Notes under the pieces: model-generated
Told to the model about the DNA's origin: nothing
Database searches by the model: none
The model's input: only the letters and a program-made list of their open reading frames with translations
Part shown: positions 25,737 through 36,300 of the stretch, in pieces
How positions within the stretch are numbered: the first letter of the stretch is position 1
How the letters are laid out: the number at the start of each line of letters is the position of its first letter
Origin: Tigriopus japonicus
Taxonomy: Eukaryota > Arthropoda > Copepoda > Harpacticoida > Harpacticidae
Direction of reading: 5' to 3'
DNA length: 64,000 bases
Assembly: GCA_010645155.1 (NCBI GenBank)
Contig: CM021322.1
Span: 3,214,508-3,278,507 of the forward strand
Program-made: the position numbers and the translations under genes

Positions 25737-26487
25737 CCTGTAGACTATCCTGTAGAGTGGTGTGAGAGTCCTTTAAGCGCAACCATAAAGTATGAAATAT
25801 TGGTATTTATAGGAATCTATTGGTATTTATTGGTCATCTGCCACACTGAATACAATTAGCTCATATATGGTAGAGGATAGGCTTACAGAAAAGCGTTATG
25901 GTTGTAAAAGAAACAGGGTTAAAAGAGTGAAGTGAAAATGGTACGGATAGAACAAAAACCACCGCCAGGGATGCTGTCATTGTGAATTTATGTTCAATGA
26001 TATTTTGAACGGAGCCGAGTTCACGAAGCGTCGAAATGCTGGGGAACATGGGGACTTGCGCACAAAGGAATATTTCTGGCATAAAATGAGTTAATTTTTG
26101 TTGGCGTCTTGGTCTTTGCGTTTCTCAATAAGTCATTAGTGACAGCTCTAGTTTGGATGCCATCACTGGTACTGGATTTCTCACTCCGCAGAGCCGCAAC
26201 CGACGTAGGCAAATTTCCTTGTGCAACCTCTGAGCTTTATGGCGCAAAATTTATGTTCTTACGTAGCCAGATTTTTTTGAAAAGAACGAAAACAGGCCAA
26301 CACTTGTGTCAGGGTGCAATTTTTGGAGCTTGAAAAGTTTTGAAACAAAACTAAAAAACGGCAAAAATAATTACTAGATAAGGAGATAAGGGCTGTATCA
26401 AGGGAAAATGTTTCTAATATAGTCCAATGATAAACTCATGTATCGCAGAAAAGAGTTCTTTAAGAATCAGCTCCTATTTATGAAGCC
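25737..26487. other. No gene recognised
   Basis: Short spacer of 750 bases with only incidental ORFs. Confidence 0.4.
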
Positions 26488-26676
26488 ACATGTTAATGCA
26501 CCCAATTCAAAAGGCAAAAGTAAAGCAAAATCAAGTCAGATTAACGAGCCTCGAGGAAAAACTCCCAACAGCTGCTGTGTTTCAAACACACGAGCTGGGG
26601 TTAGTATATTCCTTAATTGTTAATCTGACTTGATTTTGGTATGCTTTCGCTTTTCGAATTTAGTACGTTAACATGC
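26488..26676. repeat. Inverted repeat (hairpin) with ~58-bp arms
   Basis: Left arm 26488-26545 and right arm 26619-26676 are complementary over about 58 bp, including a perfect AAAATCAAGTCAGATTAAC core. The 73-bp spacer is CAGCTGCTG-rich. Weak similarity continues outward. Probably a small foldback MITE; no clear target duplication was identified. Confidence 0.75.
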
Positions 26677-26881
26677 ACCCTGTTATCGATGAAGAGTGGG
26701 CTAAATATACTTTTGTTTGAACCAACCTTGATTTCTTGGGACATGGAGGTTCTCTCAGCTTAGGATTAAATCAGGCCTTAAAATCCAAAGTAAACCCTCT
26801 TGGATCACTACTACTGACCTCAAAACCTGGGTTAGGACAAAGCTCATGAATGATTTGCAATTAGAAATAATAAAGGGTTCC

Positions 26882-27096
26882 AGGACAACTCAACCCAGTG
26901 GACAACTCGACCCGGGACAACTCGACCCAGTGGATAACTCGACCCAGCGGACAACTCGACCCAGCGGACAACTCGACCCAGCGGACAACTCGACCCAGCG
27001 GACAACTCGACCCAGCGGACAACTCGACCCAACAGACAACTCAACCCAACGGACAACTCAACCCTGTAGATGACTCAGCCCACTGGAAAAGTCGAC
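26882..27096 (+). repeat. Tandem array, 17-bp unit GGACAACTCGACCCAGC
   Basis: About 12 units, six of them nearly identical in the centre, degenerating toward the inner edge. Left arm of the foldback element. ORFs across it on both strands only mirror the repeat. Confidence 0.92.
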
Positions 27097-27413
27097 CTCG
27101 TGTACATTTGAAAAAAGCACAACAAATGGTGAATTAAACTTCAAAATATTCACTTAATTCATTGAATCAAATTAGTGGAAAGCACAATTTGCTTTTGACA
27201 ATAGAAAAAATGTTTAAAGTCACAAAAAAATAACATTACATCAAAAAGACTAAAATACAAAATCATAAAGAACCATTAGAAAAATGAGAAAGCCTTTTTA
27301 AAATATTTCTTCCCAAGAATTTTCAGAGTTTTGCTGATAAATGGGGATCTGCCCTGAAATTATGAGTTAATTGAAGTTCAATGGACCACTCAGCTCTCTT
27401 TTGTGCCTTTTGA

Positions 27414-27540
27414 AGTTGTCCTCTGGGTCGAGTTGTCTACTGGGTCGAGTTGTCCACTGGGTAGAGCTGTCTGTTGGGGTCGAGTTGTCCGTTGGGTCGA
27501 GTTGTCCTGGGTCGAGTTGTCCACTGGGTTGAGTTGTCCT
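27414..27540 (-). repeat. Inverted counterpart of the 17-bp array
   Basis: About seven units of GGGTCGAGTTGTCC(A/G)(C/T)T, the reverse complement of the left array. The outermost units match the left array's outermost units in order. Confidence 0.9.
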
Positions 27541-27555
27541 GTCACCATAATAAAG

Positions 27556-29333
27556 TAGTGGCAATTCCAATATTAGATTACTGACTTTTTGCTTCAACAA
27601 TTCTTTCCTTCTCTTCTTCAATAACTTGGTTTTCTATACTAACCTTCAACACACAACTGTAGAACATTCAATTTAAAAAAAAATGGGCAAAACCCTTGAG
27701 CTCTCTTATCTGATGGTCAAACATACTGATTGTCTTGCTGTGATGTAGATGAAACCAGAATGATATGACAAAATCTCAAACCGACTAGTAGTCATCCAGA
27801 AGGAACCAAATTGGTTAAACATAGCTTTATGAATTTGTGCGTAGGTGTTCGAGTGGAGGGTGTAAATTAAATTTCATTTAAAAACCTCTTTTTACACCCG
27901 TCCAATTACATTTGCTCTGGGTGAGTTCTCCGAGTCATTGTACTAAATTCCTTCTGGACAAGCCTCAAAACTTGGCATTGGCGAGAAATGACTTGGCCCC
28001 AAGTTTCCTAGATTTGCAATACGGAGTACGTGCACAAACAATCTAAATACAGATATCTCAACTTGACTGCGTCTAAAAGTGCCCTCTATGAGGGACGGCT
28101 AGCAATATTCTACAAACTACTAATTGAAACTAATTGTAGCGCTAATTGAAATTGGCGCTACGGAAAACCCTAAATGGGCCCCCAACCTGTGACAAAACTA
28201 CCTTTCTAATGTCAACCATGATGATTGTATCAAAAAAATGTATCCAATGAGTAAAGAAGCTCGCAATAAAGATTATTATAAAAAAGGAAAAGAAGCTCAT
28301 AGATACTGCTACCTTTAGTGCTACCCACGGAGAACACCCTTTCGTTCCCCCTTTTGCTCCCTTTCTTTTTTCAGAGATTCTGTGGTGCTCCCTTTCTTTA
28401 GTGTTGCTCAAAGCAAGTGTAGAGTCAAGGTGAAGAAAGGAAGTGCCAAGAGGCTGTTGATATTCATTTGATTTTCACAAGTACCCTAGGAAATCATGCA
28501 TGTAACATCTATCGGCCAGAGTCGTTTTGTGTTGACATTTTCCGCTTATTTTGCAAGACGCACACTCTAAGGGTTTTGCTCAGTGGTACGCGGAATGAGT
28601 GGAGGACAACGCCTCACATTTTTTAATGTTGCTCTACTGATTCCCACCTCGTTCTTGCACCCTTTTTCACCGTGTCCAAAGATTCATCTGGGCTTTGATC
28701 TTAATGTATCTCGTTTGATCTGACAGAGAGCGTGGGTGTACATACACTGTGAATGTGTATCTATTGCTAATGGCAAATTTGATTGTGATGAGTAGTGCAT
28801 TTTAGTGCCAAGCTAAATGGCCACAAATTTGGCAACAGGTTTTGATATGTTTTGCCTCGAGAAAAGTTTTCCTTGGCTTGAATTTTGACCACCTTTGACT
28901 TGGCAATCATCGTTTTGATGATCGCAATAATACTCGAACTTGACCCAGCGTGTTCTTGACCATCGATTAAATGAAATCATGGCATAAAAATGACCCCTTC
29001 TGAGAATTTTTGAAATGATTTTGAAGTTATCGGTATAAAAAAGGGCCATAACTGGTTTCAAGTTTGTCGCGGGCGGTAAAAACAGATAGCATGGTTAAAA
29101 AAGCGACTAAAATAATCGGACGATACGGCAGCCGGAATTTACTGCACAACAAGCATGTTTGCCAATTGCACGATATGATAAGATCAGCCATTTTTCCATT
29201 ACGGCTATTCAATAAATCAAACATCAAGATTTATATTTTACTCGCCATTCTTTATTGCCTTCAACTTACAAGAGATGGATATAATCGTGAGCTGTTACGG
29301 CGTTAAGACAGAAATCAAAGACGGCTTGGACTG
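27556..29333. other. No gene recognised
   Basis: Contains a small palindrome at 28136-28161 (arms GTAGCGCTAATT and a one-mismatch complement). No ORF here is convincing. Confidence 0.45.
28136..28161. repeat. 26-bp palindrome
   Basis: 12-bp arms GTAGCGCTAATT / AATTGGCGCTAC with a 2-bp spacer and one mismatch. It shares the AGCGC core with the 31-bp palindrome at 9098. A neighbouring CTAATTGAAA direct repeat may reflect slippage or insertion. Confidence 0.6.
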
Positions 29334-30795
29334 ATATAAAGCAGGGGTCGGCAACCATTTTTGGGTCAAGGCCCACGAAATTTGATTCGTGTTGTCTGGG
29401 GCCCACCAAACAGACATTGGTCACGGTTTCTAACTCCATTAATTTGGCTCACGGGTTTGCAAATGGATTGGGGGAGATATATGGTCACCTAGAATCGCTT
29501 GCTAATGTTTCGGACTTTATGAAAAGCATAATGGTTTGTCAAAAATGTGTTCAAAATAACGTTTTTTTCATGTTTAAAGTTTTCGTAATTTCTCATGAGA
29601 AAAGTCTTTCCCTTTCGCGAAGTCAAGATAAAATGAACCAATCAGAGCCTTGAAATGTGTTGTCCTTCGACAATATTGTTCTGGAATATAGAAAATTAAG
29701 GGTTAAATGGATTCATTTTCAAATGAACTCGAAAATTCGGTGATCAATAAATTAAAAATCGAAGCAACTAAAATAAGTGAAGAAATGGCATTTGATTCAT
29801 AATAACTCCCACGGCTGAAATATGAAATATGTGACCTAGTCGGCAAGCCTTCATTGATTTGCATGATTTGCATAGTGGGAAATATCTTATTTTCTTCTGC
29901 TAGTTTAAGTGTATGAAATAAGCCTTGTTAAGGAAATAATAACCTTATGATGGAATCATTTTTGTATATTTGAGTAGCACTTTTGTGTTTTACGTCCATG
30001 GGCGGTATTGCTATTCAGAATTATTTTCCCCCTCCTACAATGGATGCGTGAAATAAAAAAGATCATATTAAGGAGTTCAGTGGGTTTATTTTCCAACAAA
30101 ACACATTATGGGACAATCAGGAAAATGAACGAGGGATGGAATGAATCAACGCAAAGAGAAAATCAACTTAAAAAGCGAGGGCACCATTATAATCTAAAAC
30201 ACTTCTCAACAGTCGTCAAGTGTACATGGGGTTTAGGTTTGATAGCTCTTTGACTTGGACAAACTTCGACCATACTCCGTGTGCAGACATTTTTTTGCGA
30301 TTGTTCTGAAGATAAAATGCATGTTCTTCTTGACCCTTAAAAATACAAATGGGACAAGATGATCAAATATCAAATGGGCTTTACGAATTAAACTCATCCC
30401 AGATGCGCTCCATGCGTTTATGAAATCGATTACTGTCTCTTTCATCAGAGACACGTCTATGGATTGTTGGGAATATATTTGATTCAGAGGGTTCCAAACG
30501 TGGTGAACACACGCACGAACTTTTCCCCCACCATGTCTTGATTATGCTGTTATAGAATTATCTCTGGTGAAGACAAGTTATCCAAGAGCTTTTCACACTC
30601 ATTGTGTGATTCATGTGTCATTCACATTCATGCCTTCATATGTTCTAATCCGTGTCTCTCATCAATTGGCAGTATCGGAAAGAATTGTGCTTTTGAATTC
30701 TCTTCTCTCTTCAACACTCTGTGCCAAAAGGTCTGACGCATTTGAACACAAAACCAAGGGAAACATGGTCCGGCCCCATTTATTGGACAGCATTC

Positions 30796-31560
30796 TTATG
30801 TCACTTGGAAGAACTCTTTGAATTTTTGGTTGGAGGCCGTTAACGCCATATGAAGACCTGGTTCCACGTTAAGATCTTCCCGACTGGCTCCTACAACCTT
30901 AGCCATAGCACGGTTGCTGATTCCACTATCAAATTTTGGCCCTTTTGGTTGGTTCAAGTGATATTTCAGCCTGATTATCATGAAGAGTTTTCTTGTACTT
31001 TTAATCACTTTTAATGAGTGTTAACCGTGATCCATGCATGGTCAGAGACATTGGTGGGCCCTCCGTTTCCTTTAGGAACTTTGTGGCAAAATTTCAAGAG
31101 TTCATTTAGGTACCAGATTTTTAACGTTTTCAATCCTCTGGTGTTCCGTGCAAACACACTTCATGAAAAAAGTTGAAAGTGTCCAAGCTCCATTTTTTCA
31201 ACATTAAGGTATTGCTTGATGAAGTTTTTGGTTGTGCTCCACAACGACGTTTCCCAGTACACAACTTTGAGGATAACTTTGGTGTTTGGCACATGGATCC
31301 ACAGATGGGACGAAAATTCTACATTTGCGCGTAATCCGGGAATGGTGGAATTATAGATTTGTTGTCTCCATTTCCAAAACTCTTTAGCTTCTTTGAGCAT
31401 GACGAGCATAATCCAGTGGGCGATCTCTGATCTTCCGGGATGTATCCATCCATCAACGAAATCCTGGACTCACCAAAGATTTGTTGGAGTGATTTTGATG
31501 TAGCTTCTACCCAAACACACAAGGCAAAGGCCGGCTCGGGACTTCAGATGGCCTTCTATT
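30796..31560 (-). pseudogene. Remnant of a cysteine-containing protein inside the hAT-ended element
   Basis: On the minus strand, 31319-31522 reads a frame with MDGYIPEDQRSPTGLCSSC (cysteine codons at 31406-31408 and 31397-31399), then PPFPDYAQM and a stop. A separate downstream frame, 30796-31008, contains FDSGISNRAMAKVVG and NVEPGLHMAL. A third minus-strand frame follows at 30233-30454. Together they look like pieces of one broken protein with an N-terminal zinc-binding region. They remind me of an unnamed family of cysteine-rich proteins common in cnidarian genomes, but this is memory, not a search. It does not resemble the usual hAT catalytic domain. Confidence 0.4.
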
Positions 31561-31573
31561 TCGAACTAACCAG

Positions 31574-31607
<34 letters not shown>
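31574..31607. repeat. (TCAA)n microsatellite
   Basis: About eight uninterrupted units, ending at TCGGG. Confidence 0.95.
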
Positions 31608-31608
<1 letters not shown>

Positions 31609-32466
31609 GGTGTAAGGCTTAGTGGGTGAAGGTGTTGTTGATGTTGAGAAGAATAGAGTAAACAGGATTGCGAATCTAACCATTCTGTTTATGCCAAAAC
31701 AAGATCGAACTTATAACTTCCTTAAACTTCGGTGGTTGGTTGCTTCTTTTAGATTAATGGTGGAAATACCGAGCCTTTATTTTAGATTATTTTTTTTTGC
31801 TTCCCATGGAAAAATTACAGACGGCGCATTAGCGCAATTTAGTCAAATCGATAAATAATTGGAAAGGAAAGCAAAACTTGTGGTTGAGCATATTTCTATG
31901 CTCAATAAATTGGGCATTGTTGTTCCAAAGCAAAGCTCAAATTGATCTAAATTTAAAAAAAGACGTTACAACTTATTGCTAAGTAATAATTACCCTGTAT
32001 TAAGAGGACAATTAAAAATGGCCTGGCTTATTAATGAACAAACTGGGGCACATGTAACTGAGTTCGGCAATTCTTACATTCAGCTCAACCAGTAGAAAGT
32101 TTTGTGCCATGGGATATTGAAAGCTATTAAAATCAAGATTAACCTTGAAAATGGACACATTTCTACAAGCATAACATGATTTTGAAACAAATCAATTCAT
32201 CCTGCATCCCATGGACTGTTTGATTTTGCTCCCCCCAATTCATTTGCAATTCCCCCGAGGCTGTTTAATGGCCCTTTCAACCGTGTGGTAGGTTCAGGGG
32301 CCCACAAATTAGCGGTCAAAGAGCTTTGGACCCACAAGTACAGTACTATGGATGGCTCTCGGGTCCACTATTTTGGACTTTCTCCATAGCTCCTGGGCCC
32401 ACTAACGACCACCCTTGGGCCCACATTTGGGCCGCGGCCCACCGGTTGTCGACCCCTGATCTAAAG

Positions 32467-32861
32467 ACTCACAACCTTGCCACTACATCTGTTGGTTGAA
32501 ATTGTTAAATGTGACTCTGTGCGCAGATATGCCTGAAGTATAGAAAGTGCATCTGCTTGTTCACTCTCGACTCAATTTTTGTTGCAAGTCTGACCCAAAT
32601 TCATAAACCAACAACTCAGTGGCGTTTCCTAGGGGCCTCTAATCTCTGAACTAAATGAATCAGAAGAGTCGATTCTTTCTCAAATGTCATTAAGTAATCC
32701 TGAAGAATCTCAACTCTTTAAAGCCAGACATCTCCATTTGACCATTGTGAGCCTAACTCCAAGCAAAACAGAGAAGACAGGAGCTGACCGGCAGCAACAG
32801 TCACATTAAAGCCAAAGTACGTAGAGAACAGAGGAGGGTAGAAAACCTGTTTTCCTCAATG
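32467..32861. other. Spacer between the hAT-ended element and the LTR retrotransposon
   Basis: About 400 bp with no gene. Its last bases, GGAAG (32862-32866), form the left target-site duplication of the LTR element. Confidence 0.5.
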
Positions 32862-32866
32862 GGAAG

Positions 32867-33152
32867 TGTAGTATTGTTGTGATTTCACCAGAATGATCTA
32901 GAAGAAACATGTAACTTCGCTACAGTTTGCAGAATGTTCCATCGCCTTCTACCAAGAGCAAACTCATGCATACCGGAGATCTTTCTAGATTGTTCTAATG
33001 CTTCTATATAAACTCCCTCCCCAATGTCAAAGGGGCAGTCTCCATTTTCTACTAGTATTGTTCGTTTGTTCTAATAAACCTTGAAGTCTTATTCGTTGGT
33101 CAAGTTGTCCGATCCTTTGGAAGTGTTGAGGATAGGTCCACGAAACACAACA
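32867..33152 (+). repeat. 5' LTR
   Basis: 286 bp, TGTAGTATTG...CACAACA. It contains a TATATAA box at 33005-33011 and an AATAAA polyadenylation signal at 33073-33078, so U3, R and U5 can be placed roughly. It would drive transcription of the element. Confidence 0.95.
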
Positions 33153-33170
33153 TGGCGCAGTCGGCTTCTT
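33153..33170 (+). promoter_or_regulatory. Primer-binding site
   Basis: TGGCGCAGTCGGCTTCTT immediately follows the 5' LTR. The TGG complements a tRNA CCA end. I could not assign the tRNA from memory. Confidence 0.75.
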
Positions 33171-33313
33171 TAAGAACCTCAGCGTGAACGCCTGCTTCAT
33201 CCCTGTTCCATTGGTGACTCGAATCAACGACTCTCTGCCCTTTACCGTAGCGTTACTGGCGCTTTCAGGATTCCGTGGATACTGACTGTGTTCTTTAAAT
33301 ATATTCAGGCAAC

Positions 33314-36300
33314 ATGCCCAAAAAGGACACCAATCCCGAATCACCCACATCAAATCCCGTCGATGTTATCTTCGCCAAGCGCAAGGCCCTGGGAGCCTAC
33401 AAAGGCCATCTCACAAAGGCCATCGACGCATTCGAGAGGCAAGCCGCGTTAGTCTGTTCTGTTCAACCAACGACACAAGAGGCTGAAGCCCTAACTGCCA
33501 TGCATGGCAACCTTGCCCCCAGATTGGCAAAAGTTGAAAGTGCTGCTGATGAGCTAGTGAACCTTGATCCCGAAAGAGTCGATCAGTATCTTGACCTGGA
33601 TGACTACACCACCAAAGTCACCGAGGCTACTGCACTCTACATCAAGGCTGTAGCAAAAATTCAAAATGCTTTGGCCATACCGCAAACCACAACGGCTTCT
33701 AACGCCATCCAATCCGCCCAAACAACAAGTACCCCGGTCCTTCCTCGCCCACGCCCAATTGACGCACTGAAGCCGCCTACTTTGACCAGGGATACAACGC
33801 ATGTCATTTTCAGAGTTTGGGTAGACTCCTTGAAAGCTTACTTCAAGGCCTCTCACTTCGAGCTGGCCTCAAAAATTGAGCAGCATGCTTATGCCCTTGC
33901 CTGCGTTGACTCTTACCTTACCAACAGAATAAGACCCTCCATCATGCCTACCACCGAGGTATTCGGAGACGGTGACACCATTATAAACCTTCTTTGTAAA
34001 GAACTGGACAAGGAAACTCCTTTATTTGTACGTCGCCACCGTTTTTTCTCTTCTCGCCAAGCAAAGGGACAACGCTTCTCTGACTGGACCAACGAGCTTC
34101 GCGCCGCCGGCGATGAATGTTCCCTGAGTGAGTTAACCCCCGACAGTATTTTTGCTCTCATGTACGTCGTTGGTTGCGTCGACTATGACCTCAAGGAAAA
34201 ACTCCTCGAAACAGATGGATCACTCGCTCAAATGGTCAAAGCAGTAGCGGATTATGAGGTACGAAAAATCACCGTTTCGTCGACCTCGTCCTCAAGTGCC
34301 AATGGCATACAAGCTATCTCCTTAAGTCAGTGCAAAGGTTGTGGTGGTTCTTGCCGAGATCGTAAGTCATGCCCTGCTGCAAATTCAACTTGTTCCTGGT
34401 GCCAGATCAAAGGTCACTGTTCAAAGGTCTGTCAGACCAAACGGGCAGGAGTACCTAAAATAAAGAATTCACCTCAATCCAAGACATCAAAGTGGCCAAT
34501 GAATAAGAATGCACACAAGAAGGACATGAAGCGATCCAATTCATCGTCAACTACTGATGAGTATTCCCATACCGGGGTCTGCAAAGCGAGTGCTTGTAAT
34601 GATGGCAACTATCCCCCTACGCCCAGACTCAACATCAAAATCAACAAACACAAGGTAAATGTAGTCCCAGATACTGGTGCAACCCGCACAGTGCTTCCTA
34701 CCAGAACGGCCAAGGAACTGGGCTTAAAGGTGAACAAGAACGTCACAGCCAAAGTAACAACTGCAAATGATCAGTCCATGCGTTGCGTGGGCTCTGCACT
34801 AGTAGAAATCCATGCTGACGGCCTACCTGAACCAATATCGTCTAACGTGTTAATATGTGAAGATGCAGCTGACATATATGTTGGTTGGCAAGACCTTCAA
34901 GAACTTAGACGAATCCCCAGAGGCTTCCCTCACACCATTTCAGCCTGCGCCGCCCGGCAGCAGCCTGATGAAATTCTGTATGAGACACTTGATGTCGCTG
35001 ACATCCTCAAATCCTTTGATGACGTCTTTGACGACTCCACCGTCACACCTATGGCTGGTCCAGCCATGAAGATCCACTTGAAACCAAACTATGTGCCAAA
35101 ACGTGTGGTTACTGCCCGTCAAGTTCCTCACCACCTTCAAGAGGGTGCAGAGAAGGAGCTGGCCAAGGCACTTGCGTCAGGTGTCATTGTTCCAGTTGAT
35201 GAGCCAACTGAGTGGATCTCACCGGCCTTCTTTGTAAAGAAGAGTGACCCATCAAAGGCCCGATTAGTCACAGATTTCACTGCACTAAATCGTTTTGTGG
35301 TCCGACCAGTGCACCCATTTCCAAGCCCACAGGACATCATTCGGTCAATCTCCAGTACATCCAAGTTTTTTGCGAAACTTGATGCTACATCAGGATATTT
35401 CCAGATACCTCTTGATGAGGAAAGTTCAAGGTTGACAACCTTCCTGTTACCATCAGGCAAATATCGGTACACACGTGCTCCTATGGGATTATCGTCAAGC
35501 TCGGATGAGTTTTGCCAACGCAGTGACAATGCCATCAAAGATCTGCCAGGAGTCATAAAAATTGTTGACGACATTCTTGTCCAAGGTAGCTCAATTACTG
35601 AGCTCCGGAACAGGCTCACTGCTGTTCTCCAACGTTGCCGTGCCCATGGCATTACTCTAAGCAAAGACAAGCTCCAAGCTGGGAAAAGAGTCAAGTTTGC
35701 TGGCTTCGTGATTACCTCCGATGGTGTCAAGCCCGACCCTTCTAAGGTTAAAGCAATTGTTGAATTCAAAGCACCACAGGACATAACGGGAATACGCAGC
35801 TTTCTTGGTCTGGCCAATCAATTGGGATCCTTTGTTCCTAATCTAGCCATGGTGACAGATCCACTCCGCAGACTTCTCAAGAAGGACACTAGTTGGAACT
35901 GGACGCCTGAGATCCAGGCCAGCTTCGACAAGACAAAAGAGCTATTGTCTGGCGAACATTCCGTGGCTCCTTTTTCGTCAAACCGTACAACGACGTTGTT
36001 CACGGACGCTTCATGCATCAATGGAATGGGCTATGTTCTTATGCAAGAAGGTAAACTTATTCAAGCTGGTTCAAGATCTCTCATTGACGCTGAGACCAGA
36101 TATTCAACCATTGAATTAGAAGCTGCTGCTGTCACATGGTCCATTCTTGCATGCAAACATTACCTGCTTGGCTGTCCTGCCTTCACAGTTATGACTGACC
36201 ATCGGCCATTGGTTGGCATCTTCTCCAAGGATCTCACGCAAGTAGACAACTCCCGTCTTGTTCGCTTGAGAGAGAAAGTAATGGGTTACAACTTTGAAGT

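Larger units (their letters stand above)
26876..27546. mobile_element. Compact foldback element with inverted 17-bp tandem arrays
   Basis: A 671-bp unit flanked by the perfect 9-bp direct repeat ATAATAAAG (26867-26875 and 27547-27555). The ends are GGTTCCAGGACAACTCAACC and, inverted, GGTGACAGGACAACTCAACC. Each arm is a tandem array (26882-27096 and 27414-27540) in opposite orientation, and the inverted similarity appears to continue inward (GCACAA, GAACTTCAA). The centre (27097-27413) is AT-rich and non-coding. Inverted tandem-array arms with a 9-bp duplication match the layout of Drosophila FB elements. The duplication is AT-rich, so some caution is needed. Confidence 0.75.
29342..32458 (-). 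mobile_element. hAT-ended DNA transposon, 3.1 kb, decayed
   Basis: Ends are CAGGGGTCGGCAACC and (inverse) CAGGGGTCGACAACC, 14 of 15 identical and typical of hAT elements. The 8-bp flanks are ATATAAAG (29334-29341) and ATCTAAAG (32459-32466), 7 of 8 identical. Subterminal regions are rich in GGCCCAC on both sides. The length fits an autonomous element, but the interior has only broken minus-strand frames and no recognisable hAT dimerisation domain. A (TCAA)n microsatellite lies inside. Confidence 0.8.

Noticed and set aside
26844..27137. ORFs on both strands encoding repetitive Asp/Gln/Thr or Val/Glu/Leu-rich peptides
   Set aside because: They mirror the 17-bp array in several frames at once and have no start or codon signal of a gene.
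35137..35817. 226-codon minus-strand ORF
   Set aside because: Antisense shadow of the reverse-transcriptase region of the LTR element.
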